Notes: generated from the sequence alone by a model not told the origin. Numbered from the stretch's first letter, positions 1-9,333 are shown. The stretch is DNA of 64,000 bases from Pseudomonas cremoris (GCF_014230465.1 NZ_JAAXCY010000002.1:558001-622000); one strand, 5' to 3'. A program made the numbers and translations.

Positions 1-456
1 CAGCACTTCATCCACGCTGCGCGCTGCCGGGTCGCCGTGGTAAGCGGCGAGTACGTCGGTGTCCAACAGGCTGCGCAGGGAAGGCAAGGCCAGGGCGAAA
101 TCCTGGATCAGGCGGATGGCCAGGGCATCGACTTCGCTGTCATCCTTGGCGCCTTGTCGCGCGGCGTAGCGCAGCTCCAGGCGGGCCTGGGCGAGCAACG
201 CATTCAACGCCACATCCAGGGTGTGGCCGACGTAGAAGTCTTCACTTTCTTCACGCAGGTCCACCGGCCCCAAGCGCATCGGGAACAGCGCGCCGCACAA
301 CGCTTCAAGAATCTGCGCCACCGCCTCGCGCGACGGCAATTCGCGGCCGCCATGCTCGCCGCTCAAACGGCCATTGCGCGTTCGCCACTGGTCCCGGGCG
401 CCGCGCAACTGGCTGACGATGGTCTGTAATTGCCAATGACTGGAACGCTCACTCAC
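1..456 (-). CDS. epsC: Serine O-acetyltransferase EpsC (partial, N-terminal 152 residues)
   Basis: Acetylates L-serine with acetyl-CoA to O-acetylserine, the carbon skeleton for cysteine synthesis, in the cytoplasm. The frame is open from a GTG start at 456 to the window edge without a stop. It begins MSERSSHWQLQT, and a good ribosome site (caggag) lies upstream. The visible part is the helical N-terminal domain of the long CysE/EpsC type, with the LRYAARQGAKDDSEVDAIA segment. The left-handed beta-helix with the active site lies outside the window. It is divergent from dcyD, so a cysteine-synthesis gene sits back-to-back with a cysteine-degrading one. Identification rests on recalled similarity to Pseudomonas EpsC proteins. 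Confidence 0.8.
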   Translation of the reverse strand, partial: MSERSSHWQLQTIVSQLRGARDQWRTRNGRLSGEHGGRELPSREAVAQILEALCGALFPMRLGPVDLREESEDFYVGHTLDVALNALLAQARLELRYAARQGAKDDSEVDALAIRLIQDFALALPSLRSLLDTDVLAAYHGDPAARSVDEVL

Positions 457-564
457 GGTATTCACTCCTGACGAAATGCCCATCACTTTACGGTATGCAC
501 CCTGGCCGCCCTTAAGAACCAATGGTGTGATGCTAAGAACCATCCGGCATAACGTGATTGGCGG

Positions 565-593
565 TTGCCCGATGAAAAGTGCCTGCCTATAGT
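565..593 (+). promoter_or_regulatory. Predicted sigma-70 promoter of dcyD
   Basis: A -35 like TTGCCC (565-570) and a -10 like TATAGT (588-593) are separated by exactly 17 bases. The -10 lies 30 bases before the dcyD ATG. Each box matches the consensus in four or five of six positions. Read by eye only; no start-site data. Confidence 0.5.
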
Positions 594-623
594 CGCCCCA
601 TCACTTAGCAACCGTGCGTAGCC

Positions 624-1619
624 ATGATCAAACAACAGCTCGACCGCTTTAACCGTCTGGAACTGCTGGGCGGCGCCACTGCCCTGGAAAAACTTGAACG
701 GCTATCGGCCTGGCTGGGCCGGGACATCTACGTCAAGCGCGACGACACCACGCCCCTGGCCATGGGCGGCAACAAGCTGCGCAAGCTCGAATACCTCGCC
801 GCCGATGCCATCGCCCAAGGCGCCGACACCCTGGTGACCGCTGGCGCGATCCAATCCAACCACGTGCGCCAGACCGCCGCGCTGGCCGCCAAGCTCGGCC
901 TGGGCTGCGTCGCCCTGCTGGAAAACCCCACCGGCACCGAAGACCCCAACTACCTGGGCAACGGCAACCGCCTGTTGCTGGAGTTGTTCGACGCCAAAGT
1001 CGAACTGGTCGAGAACCTGGACAACGTTGACGACCAACTCAACGCCCTCGCCGACCGCCTGCGCAGCAACGGTAAAAAACCGTACCTGGTGCCTATCGGC
1101 GGCTCCAATGCCCTCGGCGCGCTGGGCTATGTACGTGCCGGGCTGGAATTGGCCGCACAGATCGAAGACAGCGGGATCGAATTTGCCGCCGTGGTACTGG
1201 CCTCCGGCAGCGCCGGAACCCACAGCGGCCTGGCGCTGGCCTTGAGCGAAGTACTGCCGAACCTGCCGGTGATTGGCGTCACGGTGTCCCGTACCGACGA
1301 AGCCCAGCGCCCTAAAGTTGAAGGCTTGGCGGAACGCACGGCCGAGTTGCTGGGCGTGGATATTCCCGAGGCATTCAAGGTGATCCTGTGGGACGAATAC
1401 TTCGGCCCGCGCTACGGCGAGCCGAATGCGGGTACCTTGGCGGCGATCAAGCTGCTGGCGAGCCAGGAAGGCCTGCTGCTGGACCCGGTCTACACTGGCA
1501 AGGCCATGGCGGGTTTGCTGGACGGTATTGGGCGTCAGCGGTTTGAGGACGGGCCGATCATTTTCCTGCATACCGGCGGGGCACCGGCGTTGTTTGCCTA
1601 CGATGCAGTTTTTAGCTGA
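624..1619 (+). CDS. dcyD: D-cysteine desulfhydrase
   Basis: PLP enzyme that breaks D-cysteine into pyruvate, sulfide and ammonia in the cytoplasm. The 331-residue protein has the fold-type II signature [11 protein letters not shown] around residue 50, where the lysine should hold PLP. It also has [19 protein letters not shown] and a glycine-rich phosphate loop ([11 protein letters not shown]). Length matches the ACC deaminase/DcyD family (about 330). The start is ATG 624, just after agccatg. The cystine importer tcyJLN lies downstream, so the two likely work together: cystine is imported and reduced, and D-cysteine is used as a sulfur source or detoxified. ACC deaminase is the main alternative; context and sequence favour DcyD. 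Confidence 0.88.
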   Translation: MIKQQLDRFNRLELLGGATALEKLERLSAWLGRDIYVKRDDTTPLAMGGNKLRKLEYLAADAIAQGADTLVTAGAIQSNHVRQTAALAAKLGLGCVALLENPTGTEDPNYLGNGNRLLLELFDAKVELVENLDNVDDQLNALADRLRSNGKKPYLVPIGGSNALGALGYVRAGLELAAQIEDSGIEFAAVVLASGSAGTHSGLALALSEVLPNLPVIGVTVSRTDEAQRPKVEGLAERTAELLGVDIPEAFKVILWDEYFGPRYGEPNAGTLAAIKLLASQEGLLLDPVYTGKAMAGLLDGIGRQRFEDGPIIFLHTGGAPALFAYDAVFS

Positions 1620-1635
1620 ATAAACTCGGATAAAA

Positions 1636-1727
1636 ATGTGGGAGCGGGCTTGCTCGCGAATGCGGTGTGTCAGTCGCCGGATTCGCTAGCTGATCCACCG
1701 CTTTCGCGAGCAAGCCCGCTCCCACAT
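1636..1727. repeat. REP doublet (REPIN-like)
   Basis: Two inverted copies of atgtgggagcgggcttgctc/tcgcgaa face each other around a 40-base spacer, so the whole element can fold into a long hairpin. It lies 16 bases after the dcyD stop and is one of eight in the window. Confidence 0.92.
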
Positions 1728-1900
1728 TGGAAAATCGACATATTCCACAAAGGAATAACAAGTTTATTTTATATTATTTTCAAGTCTTAAAAACCCGCTC
1801 TATCATCGCGCCGTAGGCGAAGACGCGCTACGCGCTTTAAGGCAGGATACGACTACTGCGTCACCTGCTTCGCACAACACAAAAAACACAGGGGCTCTTC

Positions 1901-2695
1901 ATGACTATTTCTGTATTCCGTCGCACATTGCTGGTGGGCACTTTGGGCCTGGCACTCGGCGCTGGCCTGATCGGCCAAGCGGTCGCGGGTGAACAGCTGG
2001 ACAACATCAAGAAAGCAGGCGAGATCAAGATCGGCCTGGAAGGCACCTACCCGCCGTTCAGCTTCGTCGATGAAAGCGGCAAGCTCAGCGGCTTCGAAGT
2101 GGAGCTGTCCGAAGCCCTGGCCAAGGAGCTGGGCGTGAAGGTCAAGCTGCAAGCCACGCCATGGGACGGGATCCTCGCGGCCCTGGAATCCAAGCGCCTG
2201 GACGCTGTGGTCAACCAAGTGACCATCTCCGAAGAGCGCAAGAAGAAGTATGACTTCTCCAAGCCTTACACCGTCTCCGGCATTCAAGCGCTGACCCTGA
2301 AGAAGAACGTCGACACCATCAAGACTGCCGACGACCTGGCCGGCAAGAAAGTCGGTGTGGGCCTGGGCACCAACTACGAACAATGGCTCAAGGACAATCA
2401 GCCGAAAGCCATCATCAAGACCTACAACGATGACCCAACCAAGTTCCAGGACCTGCGCATCGGCCGTACCGACGCCATCCTGATCGACCGCCTGGCCGCC
2501 CTGGAATACGCCAAGAAAGCCACGGACACTGCCGCCGCCGGCGCTGCCTTCTCCCGCCAGGAAGCCGGTATCGCCCTGCGCAAAGACGAGCCAGAACTGC
2601 TCGACGCGGTGAACAAGGCCCTCGACAAGCTGCGCGCTGATGGCACCTTGAAGAAGCTGTCCGAGAAGTACTTCAACGCTGACGTCACTCAATAA
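1901..2695 (+). CDS. tcyJ: Cystine ABC transporter, periplasmic substrate-binding protein
   Basis: Family 3 solute-binding protein that captures cystine (and probably other disulfide amino acids) in the periplasm for TcyL-TcyN. The 264-residue protein has an N-terminal signal ending near GQAVAG. The SBP_bac_3 core follows, with GLEGTYPPFSF and GFEVELSEALAKELG, and the hinge region AVVNQVTISEERKKKYDFS. It resembles FliY/TcyJ. The AT-rich 1740-1800 region with a TATCAT box at 1801 is the likely promoter. Its stop overlaps the permease start by one base (TAATG), which suggests coupled translation. Confidence 0.9.
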   Translation: MTISVFRRTLLVGTLGLALGAGLIGQAVAGEQLDNIKKAGEIKIGLEGTYPPFSFVDESGKLSGFEVELSEALAKELGVKVKLQATPWDGILAALESKRLDAVVNQVTISEERKKKYDFSKPYTVSGIQALTLKKNVDTIKTADDLAGKKVGVGLGTNYEQWLKDNQPKAIIKTYNDDPTKFQDLRIGRTDAILIDRLAALEYAKKATDTAAAGAAFSRQEAGIALRKDEPELLDAVNKALDKLRADGTLKKLSEKYFNADVTQ

Positions 2696-3360
2696 TGGAA
2701 GCAGGTTTCCAACTCGCGCTGGACTCCGCGCCCTTTCTGCTCAAGGGCGCGTATTACACGGTGATCCTCAGCCTCGGCGGGATGTTCTTCGGCTTGCTGC
2801 TGGGCTTCGGCCTGGCCTTGATGCGTCTTTCGCGCTTCAAGCTGGTGAGCTGGCTCGCCCGAGTCTACGTGTCGTTCTTTCGCGGCACGCCCTTGCTGGT
2901 ACAGCTGTTCTTGATCTACTACGGCTTGCCGCAAGTGGGCATCGAGCTGGATCCGATCCCGGCGGCCATGATCGGCTTTTCGCTGAACATGGCCGCTTAC
3001 GCCTGTGAAATCCTGCGTGCCGCCATCGGTTCCATCGAGCGCGGCCAGTGGGAAGCTGCGGCCAGTATCGGCATGACCCGCGCGCAGACCCTGCGCCGGG
3101 CCATCCTGCCGCAAGCTATGCGCACGGCCTTGCCGCCGCTGGGCAACAGCTTTATTTCGCTGGTCAAGGACACCGCGCTAGCCGCCACCATCCAGGTGCC
3201 CGAGCTGTTCCGCCAGGCCCAACTGGTGTCTGCACGAACCTTCGAAATCTTCACCATGTACCTGTCCGCTGCCCTGATCTACTGGATCCTGGCGAGCCTC
3301 CTGGCGCATTTGCAAAATCGTCTGGAAGACCGGGTCAACCGGCATGACCTGGAGTCTTGA
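2695..3360 (+). CDS. tcyL: L-cystine ABC transporter permease
   Basis: Inner-membrane permease of the HisMQ type, probably acting as a homodimer because only one permease gene is present. The 221 residues contain about five membrane helices. The EAA loop (EAAASIGMTRAQTLRRAILPQA) contacts the ATPase, and FFRGTPLLVQLFLIYYGLP is the family signature. The start at 2695 overlaps the tcyJ stop. tcyN follows three bases after its stop. Confidence 0.9.
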   Translation: MEAGFQLALDSAPFLLKGAYYTVILSLGGMFFGLLLGFGLALMRLSRFKLVSWLARVYVSFFRGTPLLVQLFLIYYGLPQVGIELDPIPAAMIGFSLNMAAYACEILRAAIGSIERGQWEAAASIGMTRAQTLRRAILPQAMRTALPPLGNSFISLVKDTALAATIQVPELFRQAQLVSARTFEIFTMYLSAALIYWILASLLAHLQNRLEDRVNRHDLES

Positions 3361-3363
3361 AGC

Positions 3364-4110
3364 ATGATCGTGGTTGAAAAACTGACCAAACAATTCAAGG
3401 GTCAGGTGGTGCTCAACGGCATCGACCTTGAGGTCAAGGAAGGCGAAGTGATCGCCATCATCGGCCCCAGCGGTTCCGGCAAGACCACCTTCCTGCGCTG
3501 CCTGAACTTCCTCGAACAACCCACCAGCGGTCGCATCAAGGTGGGCGACATCGAGATCGACACCAGCAAGCCGATCAACCAGCAGCAAGGCCTGGTGCGG
3601 CGCCTGCGCCAACACGTGGGTTTTGTGTTCCAGAACTTCAACCTGTTCCCCCACCGCACGGCGCTGGAAAACGTCATCGAAGGCCCTACCGTGGTCAAGA
3701 AGATGCCGCACGAAGCGGCGGTCGCCCTCGGCCGCAAGTTGCTGGCTCGGGTGGGCCTGGCGGGCAAGGAGGACTCATACCCAAGGCGCCTTTCCGGTGG
3801 CCAGCAACAGCGCGTGGCGATTGCCCGGGCGTTGGCCATGGAGCCGGAGGTGATTCTGTTCGACGAACCTACTTCCGCCCTGGACCCGGAGTTGGTGGGT
3901 GAAGTGCTGGCGACTATCCGCAGCCTCGCCGAAGAAAACCGCACCATGGTCATCGTCACCCACGAGATGAGTTTTGCGCGGGATGTGGCCAACCGCGTGA
4001 TCTTCTTCGACAAGGGCGTGATCGTCGAGCAAGGCGAAGCCAAGGCACTGTTTGCCAACCCCAAGGAAGAACGCACCAAGCAGTTCCTGAGCAAATTCCT
4101 GGCGCACTGA
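3364..4110 (+). CDS. tcyN: L-cystine ABC transporter ATP-binding protein
   Basis: Polar amino-acid type ATPase powering cystine import. The 248 residues contain Walker [12 protein letters not shown], the Q-loop [10 protein letters not shown], signature [15 protein letters not shown], Walker [15 protein letters not shown] and the switch histidine VTHEMSFA. It is the last gene of the tcyJLN operon and is followed by a REP doublet. Confidence 0.9.
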   Translation: MIVVEKLTKQFKGQVVLNGIDLEVKEGEVIAIIGPSGSGKTTFLRCLNFLEQPTSGRIKVGDIEIDTSKPINQQQGLVRRLRQHVGFVFQNFNLFPHRTALENVIEGPTVVKKMPHEAAVALGRKLLARVGLAGKEDSYPRRLSGGQQQRVAIARALAMEPEVILFDEPTSALDPELVGEVLATIRSLAEENRTMVIVTHEMSFARDVANRVIFFDKGVIVEQGEAKALFANPKEERTKQFLSKFLAH

Positions 4111-4162
4111 GCCAGTGCTCTATTTGGAATTCCCTTGCACCCCAAGCCTGGCACAACTCCAA

Positions 4163-4254
4163 ATGTGGGAGCGGGCTTGCTCGCGAATGCGGTGTATCTG
4201 CCAACTGATTCAGTGACTGACACTCCGCATTCGCGAGCAAGCCCGCTCCCACAT
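4163..4254. repeat. REP doublet (REPIN-like)
   Basis: Same head-to-head pair as at 1636-1727, 52 bases after tcyN. The rest of the 400-base gap (4111-4513) holds no convincing gene. A plausible promoter for the next gene would lie in its right half. Confidence 0.92.
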
Positions 4255-4513
4255 TTTTAACTGCATTCCAACCGGTAAAACACCCCGCCACACCTGTCCA
4301 GAAATCCCCCTCCCCGTCAGACCCTTCTGAATCTGCTCCAACCCACCGATTAGCCTTTTGCCGCCATTGACGCTCCTTGACCAACCCTCTTATCTAACGC
4401 CCAGAGGATTGGATCCTATCCCGGCTATTCACTGAATCGTTCTTTTCGGCCCCTTCGCGCACCCGCGCCAAAAGCCGGAACGATTGCTGCTGGCTGCATC
4501 AAGGAGATTACTT

Positions 4514-5278
4514 ATGACGCACACCCCGCTCACCGCCCCGACGCTGCCCCAAGCCTTGCGCAACGGCATCAATGCCCTCGCCGCCGCCCAACTGCAGGTC
4601 GACATCGCGCCCTATCCCGGCATGGGTGAGGGCGACTTGATCGAGCTGTTCTGGAACAACTGCTTTGCCGCCTCACGGCGGGTGACCGCGTGCAAGGTCG
4701 GTATGCCTACCCATCTGCGGGTGCCAGAGAGTTTCGTGCTGGATGGCGCAGCGCAGGTGCATTACCAGGTCATGCAGGTCGGCCGCTGTCCTGCCCGTTC
4801 GGCAGTGACCCGGGTGCGCGTGAAGACCCAGTATCCGGGTGGCCAGCCCTTGCCGTTGTACAGCGATGAAAACCAGAGCCTCGCACCTGTGGGCCTGCCC
4901 GACAGCATTCGCCGTTACGGCGTCAACGCCAGCCAGGTCGGGCGCGGTATTCCGCTGACCATCGAGCCCTATCTGAACATGAGCACCGGTGACGCCATCA
5001 CCCTGCGCTGGGGCGATGCGCGCCTGGATTTGCCGAAGGTCCAGGCCAAGAACGTCGGCTTGGCCGTACAGGTGTGGGTGCCTGGGGCGCTCATCATCGA
5101 AGCCGGTGATGACAGTCGGCTGGACGTCACCTACTGCATTCTGGATCGCGTGGGCAACAACTCACGCTGGGCGCCAGCGCGCACGTTGCGCATCGCCGCC
5201 ACAGCGTCATCCCGCAGGGCTGGGGCGATGTTGATCTACCAGCCTCGCACGCTCGGCTCACCGTGTGAGCCGGGGTAA
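4514..5278 (+). CDS. Uncharacterised protein with two tandem Ig-like repeats
   Basis: I do not recognise a function. The ATG at 4514 is preceded by aaggagatt, so this start beats the in-frame upstream codon at 4484. That gives 254 residues with no signal peptide or membrane segment. The protein is an internal duplication. VDIAPYPGMGEGDLIELFW in the first half lines up with LTIEPYLNMSTGDAITLRW in the second. Each is followed by a VP(E/G) strand, an acidic turn and a final arginine-rich strand. The pattern resembles beta-sandwich repeats seen in large Pseudomonas surface or toxin-associated proteins. It is a lone gene between two sulfur operons. Confidence 0.7.
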   Translation: MTHTPLTAPTLPQALRNGINALAAAQLQVDIAPYPGMGEGDLIELFWNNCFAASRRVTACKVGMPTHLRVPESFVLDGAAQVHYQVMQVGRCPARSAVTRVRVKTQYPGGQPLPLYSDENQSLAPVGLPDSIRRYGVNASQVGRGIPLTIEPYLNMSTGDAITLRWGDARLDLPKVQAKNVGLAVQVWVPGALIIEAGDDSRLDVTYCILDRVGNNSRWAPARTLRIAATASSRRAGAMLIYQPRTLGSPCEPG

Positions 5279-5403
5279 CAGACCTTCTATGCTTATTCCA
5301 AAACGCACGTTTATTTAAATATTTAACGCGCTTAAGGTATATGCACCGGACCACCGGACATCTCTGATTTTTCTGTTTTTATTTCATTGAATGCGAGGTC
5401 GGT

Positions 5404-5466
5404 ATGGTCAGAATTACCCCGGTGCATAACGCCAGGGCATTACGTGCAGCCAAGGAGCGGCGCTGA
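5404..5466 (+). CDS. Short leader ORF (20 codons) coupled to the SfnB-like gene
   Basis: ATG 5404 encodes MVRITPVHNARALRAAKERR. Its stop overlaps the start of the next gene as TGATG. The ribosome site of the next gene (aaggag) lies inside this ORF, and gaggt lies just ahead of its own ATG. The arrangement would suit translational coupling or a leader peptide that senses translation. The peptide is basic and has no cysteine or methionine run, so classical attenuation on those residues is not obvious. Expression is unproven. Confidence 0.4.
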   Translation: MVRITPVHNARALRAAKERR

Positions 5467-6707
5467 TGTCTAACTTGGCTCAAACACCCCCCCAGAGCGA
5501 TCTGGATGTAGCCCCGCTGTTGTTGCCTGCCACCGTGCTGCGCAACGACGCCGAGGCCCTGAACGCAGCTCATGCGCTGGCCCAGGCGGCGCGCTTGCAA
5601 GCCGCCAAACGCGATCAGCAACGCAAGCTGCCATGGGCACAGATCGAGCAGTTCACCCGCAGTGGGCTGGGCAGTATTTCCATTCCCCGCGAATACGGCG
5701 GCCCCCAGGTGTCCTTCGTGACCCTGGCCGAGGTGTTCGCGATCATCAGCGCGGCAGACCCGGCCCTCGGCCAGATCCCGCAGAACCATTTCGGCATCCT
5801 GCACCTGTTGCAGGGTGCCGCCACCGAGCGCCAGAAAAAGCAGCTGTTCCAGAGCGTCCTCGACGGCTGGCGCATCGGCAATGGCGGCCCGGAGCGTGGC
5901 ACCAAGAACACCCTGGAACTCAAGGCGCGTATCACTGCCCAGGGTGACGGTTATGTGATCAGCGGCCAGAAGTTCTACTCCACCGGCGCGCTGTTTGCCC
6001 ACTGGGTCGCGGTCAAGGCGCTGAACGATGACGGCAAACAGGTCATGGCCTTTGTACGCCGTGGCACCGAAGGGCTGCGCATCGTGGATGACTGGTCCGG
6101 CTTTGGCCAACGCACCACCGCCAGTGGCACAGTGCTGCTGGACCAAGTGCCGGTGGACGCAGAACTGGTCGTTGAAAACTGGCGCATCGGCGAAACGCCG
6201 AATATCCAAGGCGCCGTTTCGCAACTGATCCAGGCCGCCATCGACGCCGGCATTGCACGGGGTGCGCTGGATGACACCATCGCCTTCGTCCGCGAGCGCT
6301 CGCGCCCCTGGGTCGACGCCAAGGTCGAACGCGCCAGCGATGACCTGTATGTGATCGCCGACATCGGCAAGTTGAAGATTGAATTGCACGCCGCCGAAGC
6401 GCTGCTGCGCAAGGCCGGCCAGGTGCTCGACCAGGTCAGCGCCGCGCCGGTCACCGCGCAATCCGCAGCCCGTGCCTCGATTGCCGTGGCCGAAGCAAAA
6501 GTGCTGACCACCGAAGTATCGCTGCTGGTCAGCGAAAAACTCTTCGAACTGGCCGGAAGCCGCGCCACCCTCGCTGAATTCAACCTCGACCGTCACTGGC
6601 GCAACGCCCGGGTGCACACCCTGCACGACCCGGTGCGCTGGAAGTATCACGCCATCGGCGCCTTCCGACTCAATGGCACCCTTCCGGCCCGCCATTCCTG
6701 GATTTAA
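5466..6707 (+). CDS. SfnB-family sulfur acquisition oxidoreductase (acyl-CoA dehydrogenase fold)
   Basis: FAD-dependent protein of the acyl-CoA dehydrogenase/DszC/SfnB group, implicated in using organosulfur compounds when sulfate is scarce. The 413 residues show the family layout. N-terminal helices contain IPREYGGPQVSFVTLAEV, a middle beta-domain has GQKFYSTGALFAHW and DDWSGFGQRTTASGTV, and a C-terminal helical bundle ends HWRNARVHTLHDPVRWKYHA. The start overlaps the leader ORF stop. It is followed 26 bases later by a paralogue. Substrate is unknown. Confidence 0.82.
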   Translation: MSNLAQTPPQSDLDVAPLLLPATVLRNDAEALNAAHALAQAARLQAAKRDQQRKLPWAQIEQFTRSGLGSISIPREYGGPQVSFVTLAEVFAIISAADPALGQIPQNHFGILHLLQGAATERQKKQLFQSVLDGWRIGNGGPERGTKNTLELKARITAQGDGYVISGQKFYSTGALFAHWVAVKALNDDGKQVMAFVRRGTEGLRIVDDWSGFGQRTTASGTVLLDQVPVDAELVVENWRIGETPNIQGAVSQLIQAAIDAGIARGALDDTIAFVRERSRPWVDAKVERASDDLYVIADIGKLKIELHAAEALLRKAGQVLDQVSAAPVTAQSAARASIAVAEAKVLTTEVSLLVSEKLFELAGSRATLAEFNLDRHWRNARVHTLHDPVRWKYHAIGAFRLNGTLPARHSWI

Positions 6708-6733
6708 CCGACCAGACCTCTGGAGAAATACGC

Positions 6734-7927
6734 ATGACCCTTTCTCATCACGTCGCGGTCATAACCAGCGATGAACAAGCCCTTATTGTCGCCAGCGACC
6801 TGGCCGAAGACTTCCGTCGCGACAGTGCCCAGCGCGACCGCGAACGCCGCCTGCCCCTGCCCGAACTGGACGTGTTTTCACGCTCCGGCCTGTGGGGCAT
6901 CAGCGTGCCGAAGGAATACGGCGGCGCAGGCGTGTCCAACGTCACGCTGGCCAAAGTCATTGCGCTGATCGCCCAGGCGGACGCCTCGTTGGGCCAGATC
7001 CCGCAAAACCATTTCTACGCACTCGAAGTGCTACGTGTGAACGGCACGCCAGCGCAGCAAAAACGCCTGTACGCCGAGGTGTTGGCCGGCCAGCGTTTCG
7101 GCAATGCGCTGGCCGAACTGGGAACCAAGACGGCCCATGACCGCGTCACCTCCATCACTCGCGACGGCGATGGTTTTCGCATCAGCGGCCGCAAGTTCTA
7201 CTCCACCGGTGCGATCTATGCCCAGCGCATCCCAACGTCCGTAGTGGATGAACAGGGCGTGCAGCAACTCGCGTTCGTGCCGCGTAACAGCGAAGGCTTG
7301 ACGGTGATCGACGACTGGAGCGGCTTCGGCCAGCGCACCACCGGCAGCGGTTCGGTGGTGTTCGACAACGTGTGGGTCGCCGCCCACGATGTGATTCCAT
7401 TCCAGAGCGCCTTTGAGCGTCCGACCACTGTCGGCCCTCTGGCGCAGATCCTTCACGCCGCCATCGACACCGGCATCGCCCGCGCCGCCTTCGAAGATGC
7501 GCTGCACTTTGTGCGCACCAAGACCCGCCCGTGGATCGATTCCGGCAACGACAAAGCCACAGAAGACCCGCTGACCCTGAAAAGCTTCGGCCACCTGAGC
7601 ATCCGCCTGCACGCCGCCGAAGCGCTGCTGGAACGCTCAGGTGAATTTCTCGACCGCGCCCAGGCCGACAGCAATGCCGAGACCGTCGCTGCCGCCTCGA
7701 TTGCCGTCGCCGAAGTGCGTGCCCTGAGCACCGAGATTTCACTGGCCGCTGGCAGCACCTTGTTTGAACTCGCCGGCAGCCAGGCAACCCTGGCCGAACA
7801 CGGCCTGGACCGCCACTGGCGCAACGCCCGTGTGCACACCCTGCACGACCCGGTGCGCTGGAAGTACCACGCGGTGGGCAATTACTACCTCAACGATGAA
7901 AACCCGCCACTGCGGGGGACCATCTAA
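6734..7927 (+). CDS. SfnB-family sulfur acquisition oxidoreductase, second paralogue
   Basis: Paralogue of the preceding gene (397 residues) with the same motifs: SVPKEYGGAGVSNVTLAKV, GRKFYSTGAIYAQ and DDWSGFGQRTTGSGSV. The 20-residue segment HWRNARVHTLHDPVRWKYHA near the C terminus is identical in both, which supports a tandem duplication. The start ATG 6734 has tctggagaa upstream. Its stop abuts the next ATG directly. The pair may form a heteromer or handle different sulfonates or sulfones; the sequence cannot tell which. Confidence 0.82.
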   Translation: MTLSHHVAVITSDEQALIVASDLAEDFRRDSAQRDRERRLPLPELDVFSRSGLWGISVPKEYGGAGVSNVTLAKVIALIAQADASLGQIPQNHFYALEVLRVNGTPAQQKRLYAEVLAGQRFGNALAELGTKTAHDRVTSITRDGDGFRISGRKFYSTGAIYAQRIPTSVVDEQGVQQLAFVPRNSEGLTVIDDWSGFGQRTTGSGSVVFDNVWVAAHDVIPFQSAFERPTTVGPLAQILHAAIDTGIARAAFEDALHFVRTKTRPWIDSGNDKATEDPLTLKSFGHLSIRLHAAEALLERSGEFLDRAQADSNAETVAAASIAVAEVRALSTEISLAAGSTLFELAGSQATLAEHGLDRHWRNARVHTLHDPVRWKYHAVGNYYLNDENPPLRGTI

Positions 7928-9280
7928 ATGGCCAAGAAAAAAATCCTGCTCAATGCCTTCAACATGAACTGCATCGGGCATATCAACCACGGGATGTGGA
8001 CGCATCCACGGGACACATCGACCCAGTACAAGACCCTTGAATACTGGACTGAATTGGCGCAAACCCTGGAGCGCGGCTTGTTCGATGGCTTGTTCATCGC
8101 CGACATCGTCGGCGTGTACGACGTCTACCAAAACTCCATCGACGTGCCGCTTAAAGAGTCGATCCAGCTGCCGGTCAATGACCCGTTGTTGCTGGTCTCG
8201 GCGATGGCTGCCGTGACCAAGAACCTGGGCTTCGGCCTCACCGCCAACCTCACCTACGAACCGCCGTATCTGTTCGCTCGGCGCATGTCCACCCTCGACC
8301 ATCTGAGCCGTGGCCGGGTGGGCTGGAACATCGTCACCGGCTACCTCGACAGCGCCGCCAAGGCCATGGGCCTGACCGAACAAGTCGAACACGACCGCCG
8401 CTACGACCAGGCCGACGAATACCTGGAAGTGCTCTACAAACTCTGGGAAGGCAGTTGGGAAGACGACGCGGTGGTCAACGATCCACAGGCGCGGGTCTAC
8501 GCCCAGCCGGGCAAGGTGCACAAGGTCGAGCACCACGGCGAGTTCTACCAGGTGGAGGGTTATCACCTGTGCGAACCCTCACCGCAGCGTACGCCGGTGC
8601 TGTTCCAGGCCGGCAGCTCGGATCGCGGCTTGCTGTTCGCCGGGCGCCATGCCGAGTGCGTATTCATCAGCGGGCAGAACAAGGCGTCGACCAAGATCCA
8701 GGTGGACAAAGTGCGCGCCAGCGCGGTCGAGGCCGGGCGCAACCCGGATGACATCAAGGTGTTCATGGGGCTCAACGTGATCGTGGGCGCCACCGAAGAA
8801 TTGGCCTGGGCCAAGCACGCCGAGTACCTGAGCTACGCCAGCGCGGAAGCCGGCGTGGCGCACTTCTCGGCGTCCACGGCGATCGACTTTGCCCAATACG
8901 AACTGGACGAACCGATCCAGTACGTGAAGAGCAACGCGATCCAGTCGGCCACCAAGAACTTGCAGAACAACGACTGGACTCGGCGCAAATTGCTGGAGCA
9001 GCACGCCTTGGGCGGTCGCTATATCACCCTGGTCGGTTCGCCTGAACAGGTGGCGGATGAACTGGAATCGTGGATCAGCGAGACCGGGCTGGATGGCTTC
9101 AACCTGACGCGGATTGTGACGCCGGAAAGCTATGTGGATTTCATTGACCTGGTGGTGCCGGAGCTTCAAAAGCGCGGGTCGTACAAGACCGCGTATGAGA
9201 CCGGCACGTTGCGCGAAAAAGTCTTCCACAACACCGCGCGCCTGCCCGAGCAACACACCGGTTCCAACTACCGACACTAA
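7928..9280 (+). CDS. NtaA/SnaA/DszA-family FMNH2-dependent monooxygenase
   Basis: Luciferase-like monooxygenase using reduced flavin from a separate reductase, likely to oxidise a sulfur compound and release sulfite. The 450-residue length fits the NtaA/DszA subgroup. Typical features are MNCIGHINHGMWTHP near the N terminus, FDGLFIADIVGVYDVY, the STLDHLSRGRVGWNIVTGY flavin-site block and PVLFQAGSSDRGLLFAG. It follows the SfnB-like genes with no gap (TAA then ATG) and precedes metQNI, so the operon combines uptake with oxidation. No NAD(P)H:flavin reductase gene is present here. Confidence 0.85.
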   Translation: MAKKKILLNAFNMNCIGHINHGMWTHPRDTSTQYKTLEYWTELAQTLERGLFDGLFIADIVGVYDVYQNSIDVPLKESIQLPVNDPLLLVSAMAAVTKNLGFGLTANLTYEPPYLFARRMSTLDHLSRGRVGWNIVTGYLDSAAKAMGLTEQVEHDRRYDQADEYLEVLYKLWEGSWEDDAVVNDPQARVYAQPGKVHKVEHHGEFYQVEGYHLCEPSPQRTPVLFQAGSSDRGLLFAGRHAECVFISGQNKASTKIQVDKVRASAVEAGRNPDDIKVFMGLNVIVGATEELAWAKHAEYLSYASAEAGVAHFSASTAIDFAQYELDEPIQYVKSNAIQSATKNLQNNDWTRRKLLEQHALGGRYITLVGSPEQVADELESWISETGLDGFNLTRIVTPESYVDFIDLVVPELQKRGSYKTAYETGTLREKVFHNTARLPEQHTGSNYRH

Positions 9281-9333
9281 TCAAAAATGGATCTTCATTG
9301 TTTTCACCAATACCTTATGACTGGAAATTGATA

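Noticed and set aside
702..1571. Long reversed frame (289 codons) opposite dcyD
   Set aside because: It lies wholly opposite a well-supported gene, has a Q/G/V-rich composition typical of GC-rich shadows and no ribosome site or known motif.
5379..6695. Long reversed frame (438 codons) opposite the first SfnB-like gene
   Set aside because: The opposite strand carries clear acyl-CoA dehydrogenase motifs in operon order; the reversed frame has no recognisable domain.
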